Both the position numbers and the translations under genes were made by a program. Positions 10,156 through 18,430 of a stretch of 64,000 nucleotides of DNA are shown here, piece after piece (the first letter of the stretch is position 1; every line of letters starts with the position of its first letter). This stretch comes from a virus. Where the stretch lies: the IMG/VR virus record IMGVR_UViG_3300027791_000009, positions 55,870 to 119,869 of that record. One strand, written 5' to 3'. The notes below the pieces were generated by a model, which searched no databases, had not been told where the DNA came from, and saw nothing but the letters and a program-made list of their open reading frames with translations.

Positions 10156-10635
10156 ATGGACGAACAAACAATCTTATGGATTTCCAGATTAAAAGAAGAA
10201 ATCCAATCACACACTAGATACGAAGCAAGACAACTATTTTACATAGATGAAGAAGGACTTGACCGTGAGGTTAAAGACCATATGTCTTATGGAGAATGGA
10301 TAAGAGAGTACGATAGATTTAAAACTATTAAGGTGGAAGGCTTAGAAGATGTAGCCTGGTTAAAAGAAGTTTTAGACGAAGTAGTATTGAATATCACAGG
10401 AAAGAAAAGACAAGATATTCATTTATTTGTAAATCAGAAACCAGGTATTAGTTTTAAAGAACATAAAGATGATAAAGATGTTTACTTATATGTTGTCAAA
10501 GGCAAAAAGAAAGTATCTTTAGATGGTGTTATTAAACCAGTATATGATGATGAAGGAATATTCATAGAACAAGGTGTAAAACATTATGTTGAAAACGAAG
10601 CAGATACTTGGGGGTTAAGTATAGGAGTTATATAA
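10156..10635 (+). CDS. JmjC/cupin-like putative 2OG-Fe(II) oxygenase
   Basis: 159 residues, start chosen for the AAGGAGAT site nine bases upstream. Residues 93-159 resemble the double-stranded beta-helix of small JmjC/Cupin-type oxygenases: a 'PGISFKEHKDDKDVYLYVVKGKKKV' run places His103 and Asp105 as an HxD iron pair, and 'IEQGVKHYVEN' supplies His143 as the third ligand. In this family a 2-oxoglutarate-dependent enzyme hydroxylates a protein side chain. The N-terminal 90 residues are acidic and unrecognised. Its stop codon overlaps the ATG of the first radical SAM gene, so the two are probably translated together. A non-catalytic cupin is the alternative. Confidence 0.5.
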   Translation: MDEQTILWISRLKEEIQSHTRYEARQLFYIDEEGLDREVKDHMSYGEWIREYDRFKTIKVEGLEDVAWLKEVLDEVVLNITGKKRQDIHLFVNQKPGISFKEHKDDKDVYLYVVKGKKKVSLDGVIKPVYDDEGIFIEQGVKHYVENEADTWGLSIGVI

Positions 10636-11666
10636 TGAATTGGATGTTTTATTTAAAAACAACCGAAACCTGCAACTTGAATTGTAAACATTGTTTTACT
10701 TCAGGTTCAAATGGTCCTAAAGTCTATTGGAATCCAGATAAAACCATTAAGTGGTTACAAGATTTCAGAAAATACAATTTTCACAAACACGATACAGCAC
10801 ATTTAGAACTACACGGTGGCGAACCGTTTTTAGTTCCTGTGTCTGAAATGCAATATGTCTATGAGAACACAAAAGATTTGTGGATTCAACAATCAATGGG
10901 CATAACTTCTAACTTAACATTTAAACTAAAACAAGAACACATTGACTTCATTAAAGGTCCACTTAAAAATAGATGTGGAACTAGTTGGGATCCTAACATA
11001 AGATTTGCAAATGAGAAACAAGCAAACTTATGGCGTAAGAATGTAGAGACTTTAATTAGTGAAGGTGTTGATATTAAACTCTTCATATCAGTAACCAAAG
11101 ACACAATTAGAATTGAACCTATTGAATTACTTAAATGGGTTAAAGATTTAGGTGTAAAAGAAATGGCACTTGAAAGATTGACTGGAAATGGTAATGCAAA
11201 CTTGCATCCAGAGATATTTCCTAGAAATATAGAACAAGATAAGTGGTTTTTAAAAATGCACGAGCAATCTATTCAGTATAACACAAGAGATTGGTTTGAT
11301 AATGAGTTTTTTGAAACAATTTACTCAAAATTTGATACTGGTTCAACAAAAGAAGGCACTTTCTGCCGAGATTGTGAACAAAAACTATTTACACTTAACG
11401 CAACTGGCACAATAGGTGGTTGTCCTAATGCAGCTCCCGAGTTTAATTTTGGAACTATAGATGACCCTCTAGTAGAACTTATAAATAGTCCTAAGAGATT
11501 AGAAAATGTTGCTTGTGAAGTAGCAAGAAATCCTAAATGCTTTGAGTGTGAAGTATTTAAGTATTGTGGTGGCGATTGTCACCAATTAGCATGGCAAGAC
11601 GACATATGTGGCGCTCCTAAATCTCTTATGAAACACTTAAAAAAACAAAGTGAGGCGAAATGGTAA
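10635..11666 (+). CDS. Radical SAM enzyme with SPASM-like C-terminus (A)
   Basis: I place the start at 10635, in a TAATG overlap with the preceding gene and behind an AGGAG at 10623-10627, giving 343 residues; an ATG at 10608 has no ribosome site. Cys13-x3-Cys17-x2-Cys20 is the radical SAM cluster motif, and HGGEPF near residues 59-64 is the SAM-binding GGE motif. The C-terminus has two cysteine groups: GTFCRDCEQ with GGCPNA, then CFECEVFKYCGGDC...DICG, matching a SPASM domain that binds auxiliary iron-sulphur clusters. Such enzymes are typical maturases of ribosomally made peptides and of proteins (anaerobic sulfatase maturase type). The next gene, the CHxS-tailed protein, overlaps its end by seven bases, so it is a plausible substrate. 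Confidence 0.85.
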   Translation: MNWMFYLKTTETCNLNCKHCFTSGSNGPKVYWNPDKTIKWLQDFRKYNFHKHDTAHLELHGGEPFLVPVSEMQYVYENTKDLWIQQSMGITSNLTFKLKQEHIDFIKGPLKNRCGTSWDPNIRFANEKQANLWRKNVETLISEGVDIKLFISVTKDTIRIEPIELLKWVKDLGVKEMALERLTGNGNANLHPEIFPRNIEQDKWFLKMHEQSIQYNTRDWFDNEFFETIYSKFDTGSTKEGTFCRDCEQKLFTLNATGTIGGCPNAAPEFNFGTIDDPLVELINSPKRLENVACEVARNPKCFECEVFKYCGGDCHQLAWQDDICGAPKSLMKHLKKQSEAKW

Positions 11667-12433
11667 CTTTAAACAACCCGATAACAAGTCAAAATATAGT
11701 TGATAGATTTGAAGAACTGGTAACAGATGTAGCAGACCACCATATTGTATGGGGTACTGATAATCTACCAGGACACTCTTCATTTACTTCTGCTGATTTT
11801 GGTGGTGTTGTTGACGGATTTGAATTAACACTAACAGGTGTGACTGGAACTTATACAGCAGGTGAAACGGTTAACTCTACAATAACTGCAACAACTGGTA
11901 TCGTAGTTAGTTATTCTAGCAATGTATTAAAATTAAGAACAATTAATCCAGGTGCTGGTCAAACAGGATTCTTACAAAACGATATTATATCAGGCACTTC
12001 TTCAGGTGCTGTAGGTACGGTTAATACTTTAGCAGTAATAAGTGCTGTATCAATTGGTATCACAGGTTCTAATATCGGTAATGCAGGTTCAGTAATTACT
12101 GCAAACAATATTTACGGTACACTAAAAGCAGAAATGAATAATTATACTAATATCAAAAATACATACGCTATAGTTAGTATGACAGGTGCAGGAACACAAT
12201 ATTCGGATACACAAATTGCACACTTAACAACTGCACAAAGAACAACATTAAATCCATCACAACCTAGTAGTTTACAACCTGGTCAAACAATTGACGATAC
12301 AAATTTAGAATCGTTTATGTCGAGCCTTGCAAACGCATATTCTACTGAAAGAGGTAACACTTATACATTAACAAAAACTATATGTCATAGTAGCTGTCAT
12401 AGTAGTTGTCACGGAAGTAGAGGAAGAAGATAA
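11660..12433 (+). CDS. Virion-like protein with C-terminal Cys-His-x-Ser repeat; candidate radical SAM substrate
   Basis: 257 residues. The body is a Thr/Gly/Ser-rich, beta-rich structural sequence with units such as 'GTYTAGETVNSTITATTG' and 'ISGTSSGAVGTV' that recur in the baseplate and fibre proteins of this window. The last 16 residues are CHSSCHSSCHGSRGRR: three perfectly spaced Cys-His-x-Ser units (Cys242, 246, 250; His243, 247, 251) followed by a basic end. This resembles the His-Xaa-Ser tails of HxsA-type proteins, which accompany two radical SAM maturases. Here radical SAM genes lie immediately before and 1.8 kb after. It overlaps radical SAM gene A by seven bases and shares TAATG with the next gene. 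Modification of the tail is inference; metal binding by the unmodified tail is an alternative. Confidence 0.75.
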   Translation: MVTLNNPITSQNIVDRFEELVTDVADHHIVWGTDNLPGHSSFTSADFGGVVDGFELTLTGVTGTYTAGETVNSTITATTGIVVSYSSNVLKLRTINPGAGQTGFLQNDIISGTSSGAVGTVNTLAVISAVSIGITGSNIGNAGSVITANNIYGTLKAEMNNYTNIKNTYAIVSMTGAGTQYSDTQIAHLTTAQRTTLNPSQPSSLQPGQTIDDTNLESFMSSLANAYSTERGNTYTLTKTICHSSCHSSCHGSRGRR

Positions 12434-13098
12434 TGATTAATACTATTGTACCGATTGAATTGAAAGACTTAAAAAAATACTTTGAAGATAAGACAGAAAG
12501 TTATCTTATTGATTACGAAAACAGCACATTAAAAGGTGCTCAGTTTCTAACCTATTTAAGTAATTTAGATATACCTTGTGATATATTAAATATGGACGAA
12601 GAACTAATTAGTGAATATCTTAACACACAAATGTTAGTAAATATACCTAAATTAGAAAAAGAAATAATCGCTGTATTATTTGAACACAAGGGGTTGTCAA
12701 AGACAGATAAATATAAGAGTGTTATAGAAAAGAACAAAGAAATACTTGACAAGTGGGAAGGCAAATTAGAAAGTCTACCATTGTATAATATGTCAATCGT
12801 TGGTGAAGGTGCTTTTAATGAATTTGTTGAGAGTTATCCTAAAGACGAGACAGAAGATGTTAGAGGTATTAACTTTGTTTCATTATTAAAACACAAAGAA
12901 TTTTATAGTTATTATCAAATACAAAAAGAAGGTATTGTTAAGAACTATACGAAGTACTTTAAAGATTATATGTTTAAAGGTAAATCTTTATTTGAATATT
13001 GGGCGACAGAAAGTAATCCACTATTCTTAATGACTTGGGCAATTGCCGAAGGTAAATTTGATACAAAAGAATATTTAAAAGGTAAAGAGAAAAACTAA
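12433..13098 (+). CDS. Unknown protein of the radical SAM cluster
   Basis: 221 residues, Lys/Glu/Leu-rich, with no recognised domain and no membrane segment. It reads as a mainly helical soluble protein. The start codon overlaps the stop of the CHxS-tailed protein (TAATG), so the two should be made in matched amounts, which would suit a chaperone, a leader-recognition partner or an assembly factor of that protein. Those roles are inference from position only. Confidence 0.65.
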   Translation: MINTIVPIELKDLKKYFEDKTESYLIDYENSTLKGAQFLTYLSNLDIPCDILNMDEELISEYLNTQMLVNIPKLEKEIIAVLFEHKGLSKTDKYKSVIEKNKEILDKWEGKLESLPLYNMSIVGEGAFNEFVESYPKDETEDVRGINFVSLLKHKEFYSYYQIQKEGIVKNYTKYFKDYMFKGKSLFEYWATESNPLFLMTWAIAEGKFDTKEYLKGKEKN

Positions 13099-13099
13099 T

Positions 13100-14215
13100 A
13101 TGCTACACTTATTTAATAAAGTCTATTTAGCGTTTGACGATTCAATTGATTGTCATACAAACAGATATGTAATATCAGCAGAAACTGGTAATGAAATGCA
13201 CCAGGAACTGCAAACTACATACAGAGGAACTTTAATTAACTATTCACACAATGTTAATGCAATGGCAGGTAAGTATACTGACTTAACTGGTTTCTTTGAA
13301 GATGTAAAATTAAAACAAAGTACTCTAGGTACTAAAGTTATTATTTACTGCGATAGTGAAGCATACTTAAACTTATCAGTAACCTGGTTAAAAACTATGT
13401 TACCATTTGTTGACCAAACAGCAGTACAGAAGTTTTTAGATATTAATTTACACCACGAAAAAATTATTGCAAATACACAATTGCAACCTACTCACACGCT
13501 AGCGCTAACAAAAATTAATGCTGGTCTAGGAGATGTTGCAGGATATTTTAATGTATTACCTACACTTGATTTAGATAGAATTAAAGCTCTTAATTTAAAT
13601 TTCTCAATTGAATTATTATTAGGCGAATACTTTGCAGGTGCTGATACTCACCAAGCAAACTTATTGTCTACTTGGCATTTATTCTTAAAAAGATTTTATA
13701 AAGAAGTATTAACAGATAGTAGAGAAGGTGCTGCTCTAAATCTTTTGAATACTAATCAACAAACTGCATTAGGTTATACTAGTGATGATGTTGATTTAAA
13801 TAATGACAATCCATTTTCAGGTATTACACCATTAGCACCATTTGCTGACGAAGATGTATTTACGCAAAAACCTACTGCAAATGTAGGTGCTGTAAATATT
13901 GCAAACATTGACGGTCTTTCAACAGACAAACAAACTGCATTGAAAGCATTAATTAAAGACCTATATGATTTCCAAAACTCTCCGGATCCTGATTACTTTA
14001 TGAACCATTTAGATAAAGCTTGTGCTTCAAGTTTATCTTCTACTGACTTTGATACAATTATAACTGAAACCGTGAATAGTCCATCTAGTCTATCTTTTAT
14101 TCCTAGATTTGATATTGGAAATATTAATTATACATTTTTACAATATCTCTTCTCATTAAAGAAATCTAACGATACAGACAAACTAGGAAAATACAGACTA
14201 TTCGCAAACTCATAG
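13100..14215 (+). CDS. Unknown protein of the radical SAM cluster, possibly structural
   Basis: 371 residues starting two bases after the previous gene. The first 110 residues look folded and mixed (LFNKVYLAFDDSIDCHTNRYVI, then GTKVIIYCDSEAYLNL), the middle is helical, and the last third (FADEDVFTQKPTANVGAVNI onward) is less charged. No catalytic motif or known family is visible. It might be an adaptor joining the modified protein to the particle, or another substrate. A GGAG before 14224 separates it from radical SAM gene B. Confidence 0.6.
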   Translation: MLHLFNKVYLAFDDSIDCHTNRYVISAETGNEMHQELQTTYRGTLINYSHNVNAMAGKYTDLTGFFEDVKLKQSTLGTKVIIYCDSEAYLNLSVTWLKTMLPFVDQTAVQKFLDINLHHEKIIANTQLQPTHTLALTKINAGLGDVAGYFNVLPTLDLDRIKALNLNFSIELLLGEYFAGADTHQANLLSTWHLFLKRFYKEVLTDSREGAALNLLNTNQQTALGYTSDDVDLNNDNPFSGITPLAPFADEDVFTQKPTANVGAVNIANIDGLSTDKQTALKALIKDLYDFQNSPDPDYFMNHLDKACASSLSSTDFDTIITETVNSPSSLSFIPRFDIGNINYTFLQYLFSLKKSNDTDKLGKYRLFANS

Positions 14216-14223
14216 GAGTTTAA

Positions 14224-15276
14224 ATGCGAGAGTTTTTAATAGACCCCAAAAGAGACCCAGAGCAAGAGTACACTATTCATTTATTTGAATTTTGTAATTT
14301 GCGTTGTAATTTCTGTTGGCAGAACCACGACAATAAAATCGGTGTTGATAATGTGGTTGACAAACTTCCTTCTATAGAAAAATTTATCTCAAAAGAAATG
14401 TATATGAAGGTCACCTTTAATATTATGGGTGGCGAAGTCTTTGCACCTGCAATCTATAACAAAGATTTAAATGACGGATATAAACTTCTAGTAAAAGGCA
14501 TAAAAAAGATATGTCAAAAACACAATAAAGAATTTTCAATCAATTGGGTGTCTAACTTGGTTACCTCAGATGAAGGTAATGAACTTATTATGGACTTACT
14601 CACTTGGTCCAGAGAAGAAGATATACCTAGTAGACTTACAACAAGTTATGACCCACGAGGTAGATTTAATAAAAAAGACTTTGAGATATTTAAATCTAAT
14701 GTAGAATTTTGGGGTGATGAAGTAACCTGTTTTTCTTGTTTACTTACAAAGCCTAATATTAACTTTTATTTAAATGAAGGTGATGAATACTTTGACTATC
14801 TGTATAAACAAGGTAAGTATATTTACTTTGATTATTATATGCCAGATGAACACGCAAAGTTTAATATGCCTGGCGATGAACTATTATTAAAGTTTTTTAA
14901 ACATTGTGTTGACAAATATCCTAATGTTCATCCTGTTAGAGATTGGATATTTAACAAAAAGAATTATGCAAGTTGTAGAGTTTCAAAACTTGTATTAGCA
15001 GATGGTACATTATGTCAATGTGGTAACCTTGTACAAGAAGAACAAGATATAAGTCAATACAAGTCGCCCATTAAACCAAGAGACAATAGTATAATAGAAA
15101 ACTCTTTCCTAGAGAAGTATAATTGTAGTAGTTGTGAATTTTTAGATAGATGTACACTTGGCTGTTTTATGAACCATGATTATAGATACAAGGAGGAGTT
15201 GGATGAATGTGTTTACAAGCTTACGCACCGATATATCGAAGATGTACGAGTACAGCGAAACTATATCGCAAACTAA
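14224..15276 (+). CDS. Radical SAM enzyme with C-terminal cysteine clusters (B)
   Basis: 350 residues. Cys24-x3-Cys28-x2-Cys31 (FCNLRCNFCW) is the radical SAM motif and 'IMGGEVFAP' near residues 75-83 is the GGE-like SAM-binding motif. The C-terminus carries CRVSK, LCQCGN and CSSCEFLDRCTLGC followed by a later Cys, a SPASM/Twitch pattern for auxiliary clusters. It is only distantly similar to gene A outside these motifs, so the cluster was not made by a recent tandem duplication. The next gene starts inside it, 74 bases before its end. Peptide or protein modification is the likely role; the substrate is not known. Confidence 0.85.
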   Translation: MREFLIDPKRDPEQEYTIHLFEFCNLRCNFCWQNHDNKIGVDNVVDKLPSIEKFISKEMYMKVTFNIMGGEVFAPAIYNKDLNDGYKLLVKGIKKICQKHNKEFSINWVSNLVTSDEGNELIMDLLTWSREEDIPSRLTTSYDPRGRFNKKDFEIFKSNVEFWGDEVTCFSCLLTKPNINFYLNEGDEYFDYLYKQGKYIYFDYYMPDEHAKFNMPGDELLLKFFKHCVDKYPNVHPVRDWIFNKKNYASCRVSKLVLADGTLCQCGNLVQEEQDISQYKSPIKPRDNSIIENSFLEKYNCSSCEFLDRCTLGCFMNHDYRYKEELDECVYKLTHRYIEDVRVQRNYIAN

Positions 15277-15835
15277 ATTAGGCTATAATTTTCCTAAACA
15301 TATCGAAGTACAACTAGATTACTTTCCTGTTGAGAAACCATATCTTCCTAGAATAGATGGTAGACGAGCACATATGTTTTTATGGTTAGGCAAGAAAGAA
15401 GAGGATCCTGAACTATACGAGATTGCACAAAAAACAAAAGGTGAGAGACAATGGGTTCAAAATGGTACGCCTAGCACTTATATTAAGGGCGTAGGTATGT
15501 TTCATATCTATAATGAGTATGTTATAGTCGGTTCTTTAAAATATGCAGGATACATGAAGAACAGACCTCCAACAGAAAACAGAAAACTAATTAGACAAAT
15601 GTGGTGTGATACGATAAACATATTTAAAGGTAGAGATATATTATGTCCGTCTGGTACTTACTTTGATTGGTTACACCTGACAATGAATCAAATGAGAGCA
15701 CAGAAAGAACCATATCATAGAGAAATAATGTGGCAGTTTGGTTTTGACAAAGTTAAAGAAGGTAAACTAAAAGATTACTGGATTAGAAATAAAGAATCTA
15801 CTACAGGATTGAACTGGATAGGAAAATGGATTTAA
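15203..15835 (+). CDS. Unknown protein of the radical SAM cluster
   Basis: I place the start at 15203 because AGGAGG at 15191-15196 lies six bases upstream; the ORF could open at 15176 but no ribosome site supports that. The product is 210 residues, aromatic and basic, with a compact segment 'GTPSTYIKGVGMFHIYNEYVIVGSLKYAGYM' and a conserved-looking 'GTYFDWLHLTMNQMR'. I recognise no family or catalytic motif. It begins 74 bases inside radical SAM gene B and overlaps radical SAM gene C by ten bases, tying its expression to both; a partner or substrate-recognition subunit is possible. Confidence 0.65.
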   Translation: MNVFTSLRTDISKMYEYSETISQTKLGYNFPKHIEVQLDYFPVEKPYLPRIDGRRAHMFLWLGKKEEDPELYEIAQKTKGERQWVQNGTPSTYIKGVGMFHIYNEYVIVGSLKYAGYMKNRPPTENRKLIRQMWCDTINIFKGRDILCPSGTYFDWLHLTMNQMRAQKEPYHREIMWQFGFDKVKEGKLKDYWIRNKESTTGLNWIGKWI

Positions 15836-16920
15836 TAATTAAACCTACTGAACTTTGTAATTTCAAATGCTCATTTTGTTCTAGTACGCAGCTTACAGAT
15901 GAGAAAAAGAACTGGTTAAAACATGACCAGATATTTCGTTTTTTAGAAAGATTCCCAGAAACAAAAACAATCATAGTAAATGGTGGTGACCCATTAATGA
16001 TGGAACCTAATTACTATTGGAAGATTATTGATTGGTTAGATGAAAGAGAATATACTACTTCACTTGCATTAACGACAAACTTATGGCCGTTCTATAAGAA
16101 ACCTAGTAAGTGGGTTGACTTATTTAATAACGAAAGAGTTGGTATCACAACTTCTTTTCAATATGGTGGTGGTAGATTAAAAGGTGACTATTCTGAATTT
16201 ACAGAAGAGGACTTTTATAAGTGTTCAGACGCAATGTTAGAACATTGTGGTTATAGACCAGACTTTATATCCGTTATTACAAGAGAGAATGAACACAACG
16301 CAATAAAGAATGTTGAACTTGCAAAGAAGATGTCCGAACAGAAAATACCTGAAGGCACATTACATAACTTCTGGAGAGAAGAGAAGACAGGTGTAGAATG
16401 TAAATTGAATTATGCAATGGCAAGTGGCGAACAAAAAGAGCCGTTTTTGTTATCAGATATATATGAGAAGTATGTAGAGATTTATAAGGCAGGTCTAGCA
16501 CCTTGGGAGTTTAATACTAGACAGATGATGTTAGCAATAAATGATACTGCTACAAGTTGTCCGTTAAGTAGAAAATGTGATGAAGGTATAAGATGTTTAC
16601 AACCAGATGGTGACTACTATAGTTGTGGTGCATTTGGTGATGATAAAGACAAAGCGATAGACTTTGAAGAAGAAATGAAAGGTAAGTTTTTTACACCTTT
16701 ACAAGATGACTTAAATTTATCTACAATGAAGAAAAGTTGCTATAGTTGTCCTATGTTTAACATATGTAATGGTTGTAGAAAGACCGTGAAAGATTATAAA
16801 GAGGCAGGAGTTGTAGAGAAACATTGTGAGAAGATGAAAAGAATTGGAAAAGATATTTTGGTTGCAAATAATAAATCACATATAGAAATGACACCTTATG
16901 AGAGAGAATATGTTAGTTAA
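15826..16920 (+). CDS. Radical SAM enzyme with SPASM-like C-terminus (C)
   Basis: 364 residues. Cys11-x3-Cys15-x2-Cys18 (LCNFKCSFCSS) is the cluster motif, and 'VNGGDPLMM' near residues 51-59 is the GGD/E motif. Later cysteines occur as SCPLSRKCDEGIRCLQPDGDYYSCGAF and CYSCPMFNICNGC...KHC, a full SPASM arrangement. The 'D/E...PDG..Y.CG' context before the last cysteines is typical of SPASM proteins acting on peptides. It overlaps its upstream neighbour by ten bases, and the downstream oxygenase begins inside its last 23 bases, so an oxygenase and a radical SAM enzyme are again directly coupled, as at 10156-10635. Confidence 0.85.
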   Translation: MDLIIKPTELCNFKCSFCSSTQLTDEKKNWLKHDQIFRFLERFPETKTIIVNGGDPLMMEPNYYWKIIDWLDEREYTTSLALTTNLWPFYKKPSKWVDLFNNERVGITTSFQYGGGRLKGDYSEFTEEDFYKCSDAMLEHCGYRPDFISVITRENEHNAIKNVELAKKMSEQKIPEGTLHNFWREEKTGVECKLNYAMASGEQKEPFLLSDIYEKYVEIYKAGLAPWEFNTRQMMLAINDTATSCPLSRKCDEGIRCLQPDGDYYSCGAFGDDKDKAIDFEEEMKGKFFTPLQDDLNLSTMKKSCYSCPMFNICNGCRKTVKDYKEAGVVEKHCEKMKRIGKDILVANNKSHIEMTPYEREYVS

Positions 16921-17362
16921 GAATAATGTAATGACAAGTTTAGAACTCAATCATATGATTGCTGAACTAGGTAATCTAGGTAAAGAATATCCTATCTATG
17001 AGAAGAATGTTCACAAGAAATTACCAGACGACTGGAATTGGGTAGATAGTATTTGTAAATTAAATGTACCTGACATAAAACATTGTATTGTTAGATATGT
17101 TATTTCTGTAAATAGTAAAAACGAAGAAAAGAATATTATAGGTTTTCATACAGACAGCGATGTAAAAGGAGAGAAGACTATTATATTATATCTACAAGGT
17201 GATTTAAATAAAGGTGGACAAATACAAGTTGAAGATAAGACATATGACTTTAGACAAAACGCAATGTTTATTATGGACTCTCATTTAGTACATAGGGCAA
17301 TGCCTTATTGGGGAGAAAAGACAAGACTTGCAATTAAATGGAGATGGACAAGTGAGGGGTGA
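16898..17362 (+). CDS. 2OG-Fe(II) oxygenase (prolyl-4-hydroxylase-like)
   Basis: 154 residues counted from ATG 16898; in-frame ATGs at 16910 and 16931 are also possible because no site is decisive. The HxD...H...R pattern is clear: 'GFHTDSD' gives His84 and Asp86, 'LVHRAMPYWGEKTRLAIKWRW' gives His132 and the 2-oxoglutarate-binding Arg143. The intervening 'TIILYLQGDLNKGGQIQV' is the family's central beta hairpin. Such enzymes hydroxylate protein side chains or small substrates. It overlaps radical SAM C upstream and the next oxygenase downstream. Confidence 0.75.
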   Translation: MRENMLVKNNVMTSLELNHMIAELGNLGKEYPIYEKNVHKKLPDDWNWVDSICKLNVPDIKHCIVRYVISVNSKNEEKNIIGFHTDSDVKGEKTIILYLQGDLNKGGQIQVEDKTYDFRQNAMFIMDSHLVHRAMPYWGEKTRLAIKWRWTSEG

Positions 17363-17873
17363 ACACGATTTATCAAATCTGGTAATAAATGGAGTGTGGC
17401 CACATAAAGACCTTGCACCATTTAAATTCTTTGAAGGTATACAAATACCTTTTGTAGAAACAGATAAAGAGTATACGATTGCTGTACATACTGAAAAGGT
17501 AGCACACGCACTCGCCACAACCCACAAATATTTGGGTGATAAATATATTAGTAAGGTGTCTAGTAAATACGAATTACACGGACGACCAAACATTGTCAAT
17601 GGTGTAGACTATGAAAGTACACTATGGCACAATGACTTGAAAGAAGGAGCTAACATTGCTATACTAATGTACTTTACAAATGCCTGTAATGAAGAACAAG
17701 GTGGTTCTTTATCAGTAAGACATAAACAAACAAAGTCATTGTCTTGTTGGTTATATCCAGGTAAGAACGATTTAATATTTTTAAATCATAGTAAAGTATG
17801 GGAACACAAAGTTGGTAAATTTAAATTAATTAACAATGAACGAATTGTAGGATGTTTTAATTATAATATATGA
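17352..17873 (+). CDS. 2OG-Fe(II) oxygenase
   Basis: The frame opens at a TTG (17328), but I prefer GTG 17352, which has GGAG at 17340-17343 and overlaps the upstream gene by 11 bases; this gives 173 residues. The motif is 'LWHNDLKEG' (His93, Asp95), then 'NACNEEQGGSLSV', then 'VWEHKVGKFKLINNERIVGCF' supplying His152 and Arg164, the iron ligands and 2-oxoglutarate anchor. Phage enzymes of this shape are common in marine T4-like genomes, with targets mostly unknown. Two adjacent oxygenases of different sequence suggest different sites or substrates. Confidence 0.75.
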   Translation: MRGEHDLSNLVINGVWPHKDLAPFKFFEGIQIPFVETDKEYTIAVHTEKVAHALATTHKYLGDKYISKVSSKYELHGRPNIVNGVDYESTLWHNDLKEGANIAILMYFTNACNEEQGGSLSVRHKQTKSLSCWLYPGKNDLIFLNHSKVWEHKVGKFKLINNERIVGCFNYNI

Positions 17874-18430
17874 AAAATAAAAAATTTGAAAACGGCAGAA
17901 TACACGCCTCACAAGAACAAGATTTAGATTATTCAAATGGGTATCTAGCTCTATCAGTAAGTCCATTTGACAAAGACTTTGACATTGAAGTTGAGAAAGG
18001 TGTATTACCTCATTGCCATGAATTTATTAGAAAAGGTTTTCTTCCAATATCAAGTTGCGAAGGACATTTTACAAAGAAACACCATATGCCATTTTATATA
18101 ATGTTGGCGTTAGGTGGTAAAAACAAATTAGATAGAATAACAGATATCATTAATAAAACAAAACATATATCTGGTATATCATATAAAATAAAAGAACAAC
18201 AAGCAAATGTAAAGGGTGAACTATTAGAACGAGTAGATTACACTTTAGATAAAGAACAAGAGTATGCTGAACTGAATAGATTGTTTATGAGAAATCATAT
18301 TGACTATCATTATCTATGGATAGGACTATTTGAAAAAGAAACAATTTTAAGAAATATTTTGTTTAGTAGAAGTAAAAGAATGTTATTAAAGTCTATTGAG
18401 GAATTGAATTATGACGAAGCGGAAAATTAA
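17870..18430 (+). CDS. Unknown protein with a SSCEGH motif
   Basis: 186 residues, starting in an ATGA overlap with the preceding oxygenase. A central motif 'PHCHEFIRKGFLPISSCEGHF' (residues about 44-64) groups Cys and His residues in a way that could bind a metal or act as a nucleophile; it recalls the SSC motif of TYW3-like proteins, but the resemblance is too short to name a family. The C-terminal third is helical and basic. Function unknown. Confidence 0.6.
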   Translation: MKNKKFENGRIHASQEQDLDYSNGYLALSVSPFDKDFDIEVEKGVLPHCHEFIRKGFLPISSCEGHFTKKHHMPFYIMLALGGKNKLDRITDIINKTKHISGISYKIKEQQANVKGELLERVDYTLDKEQEYAELNRLFMRNHIDYHYLWIGLFEKETILRNILFSRSKRMLLKSIEELNYDEAEN

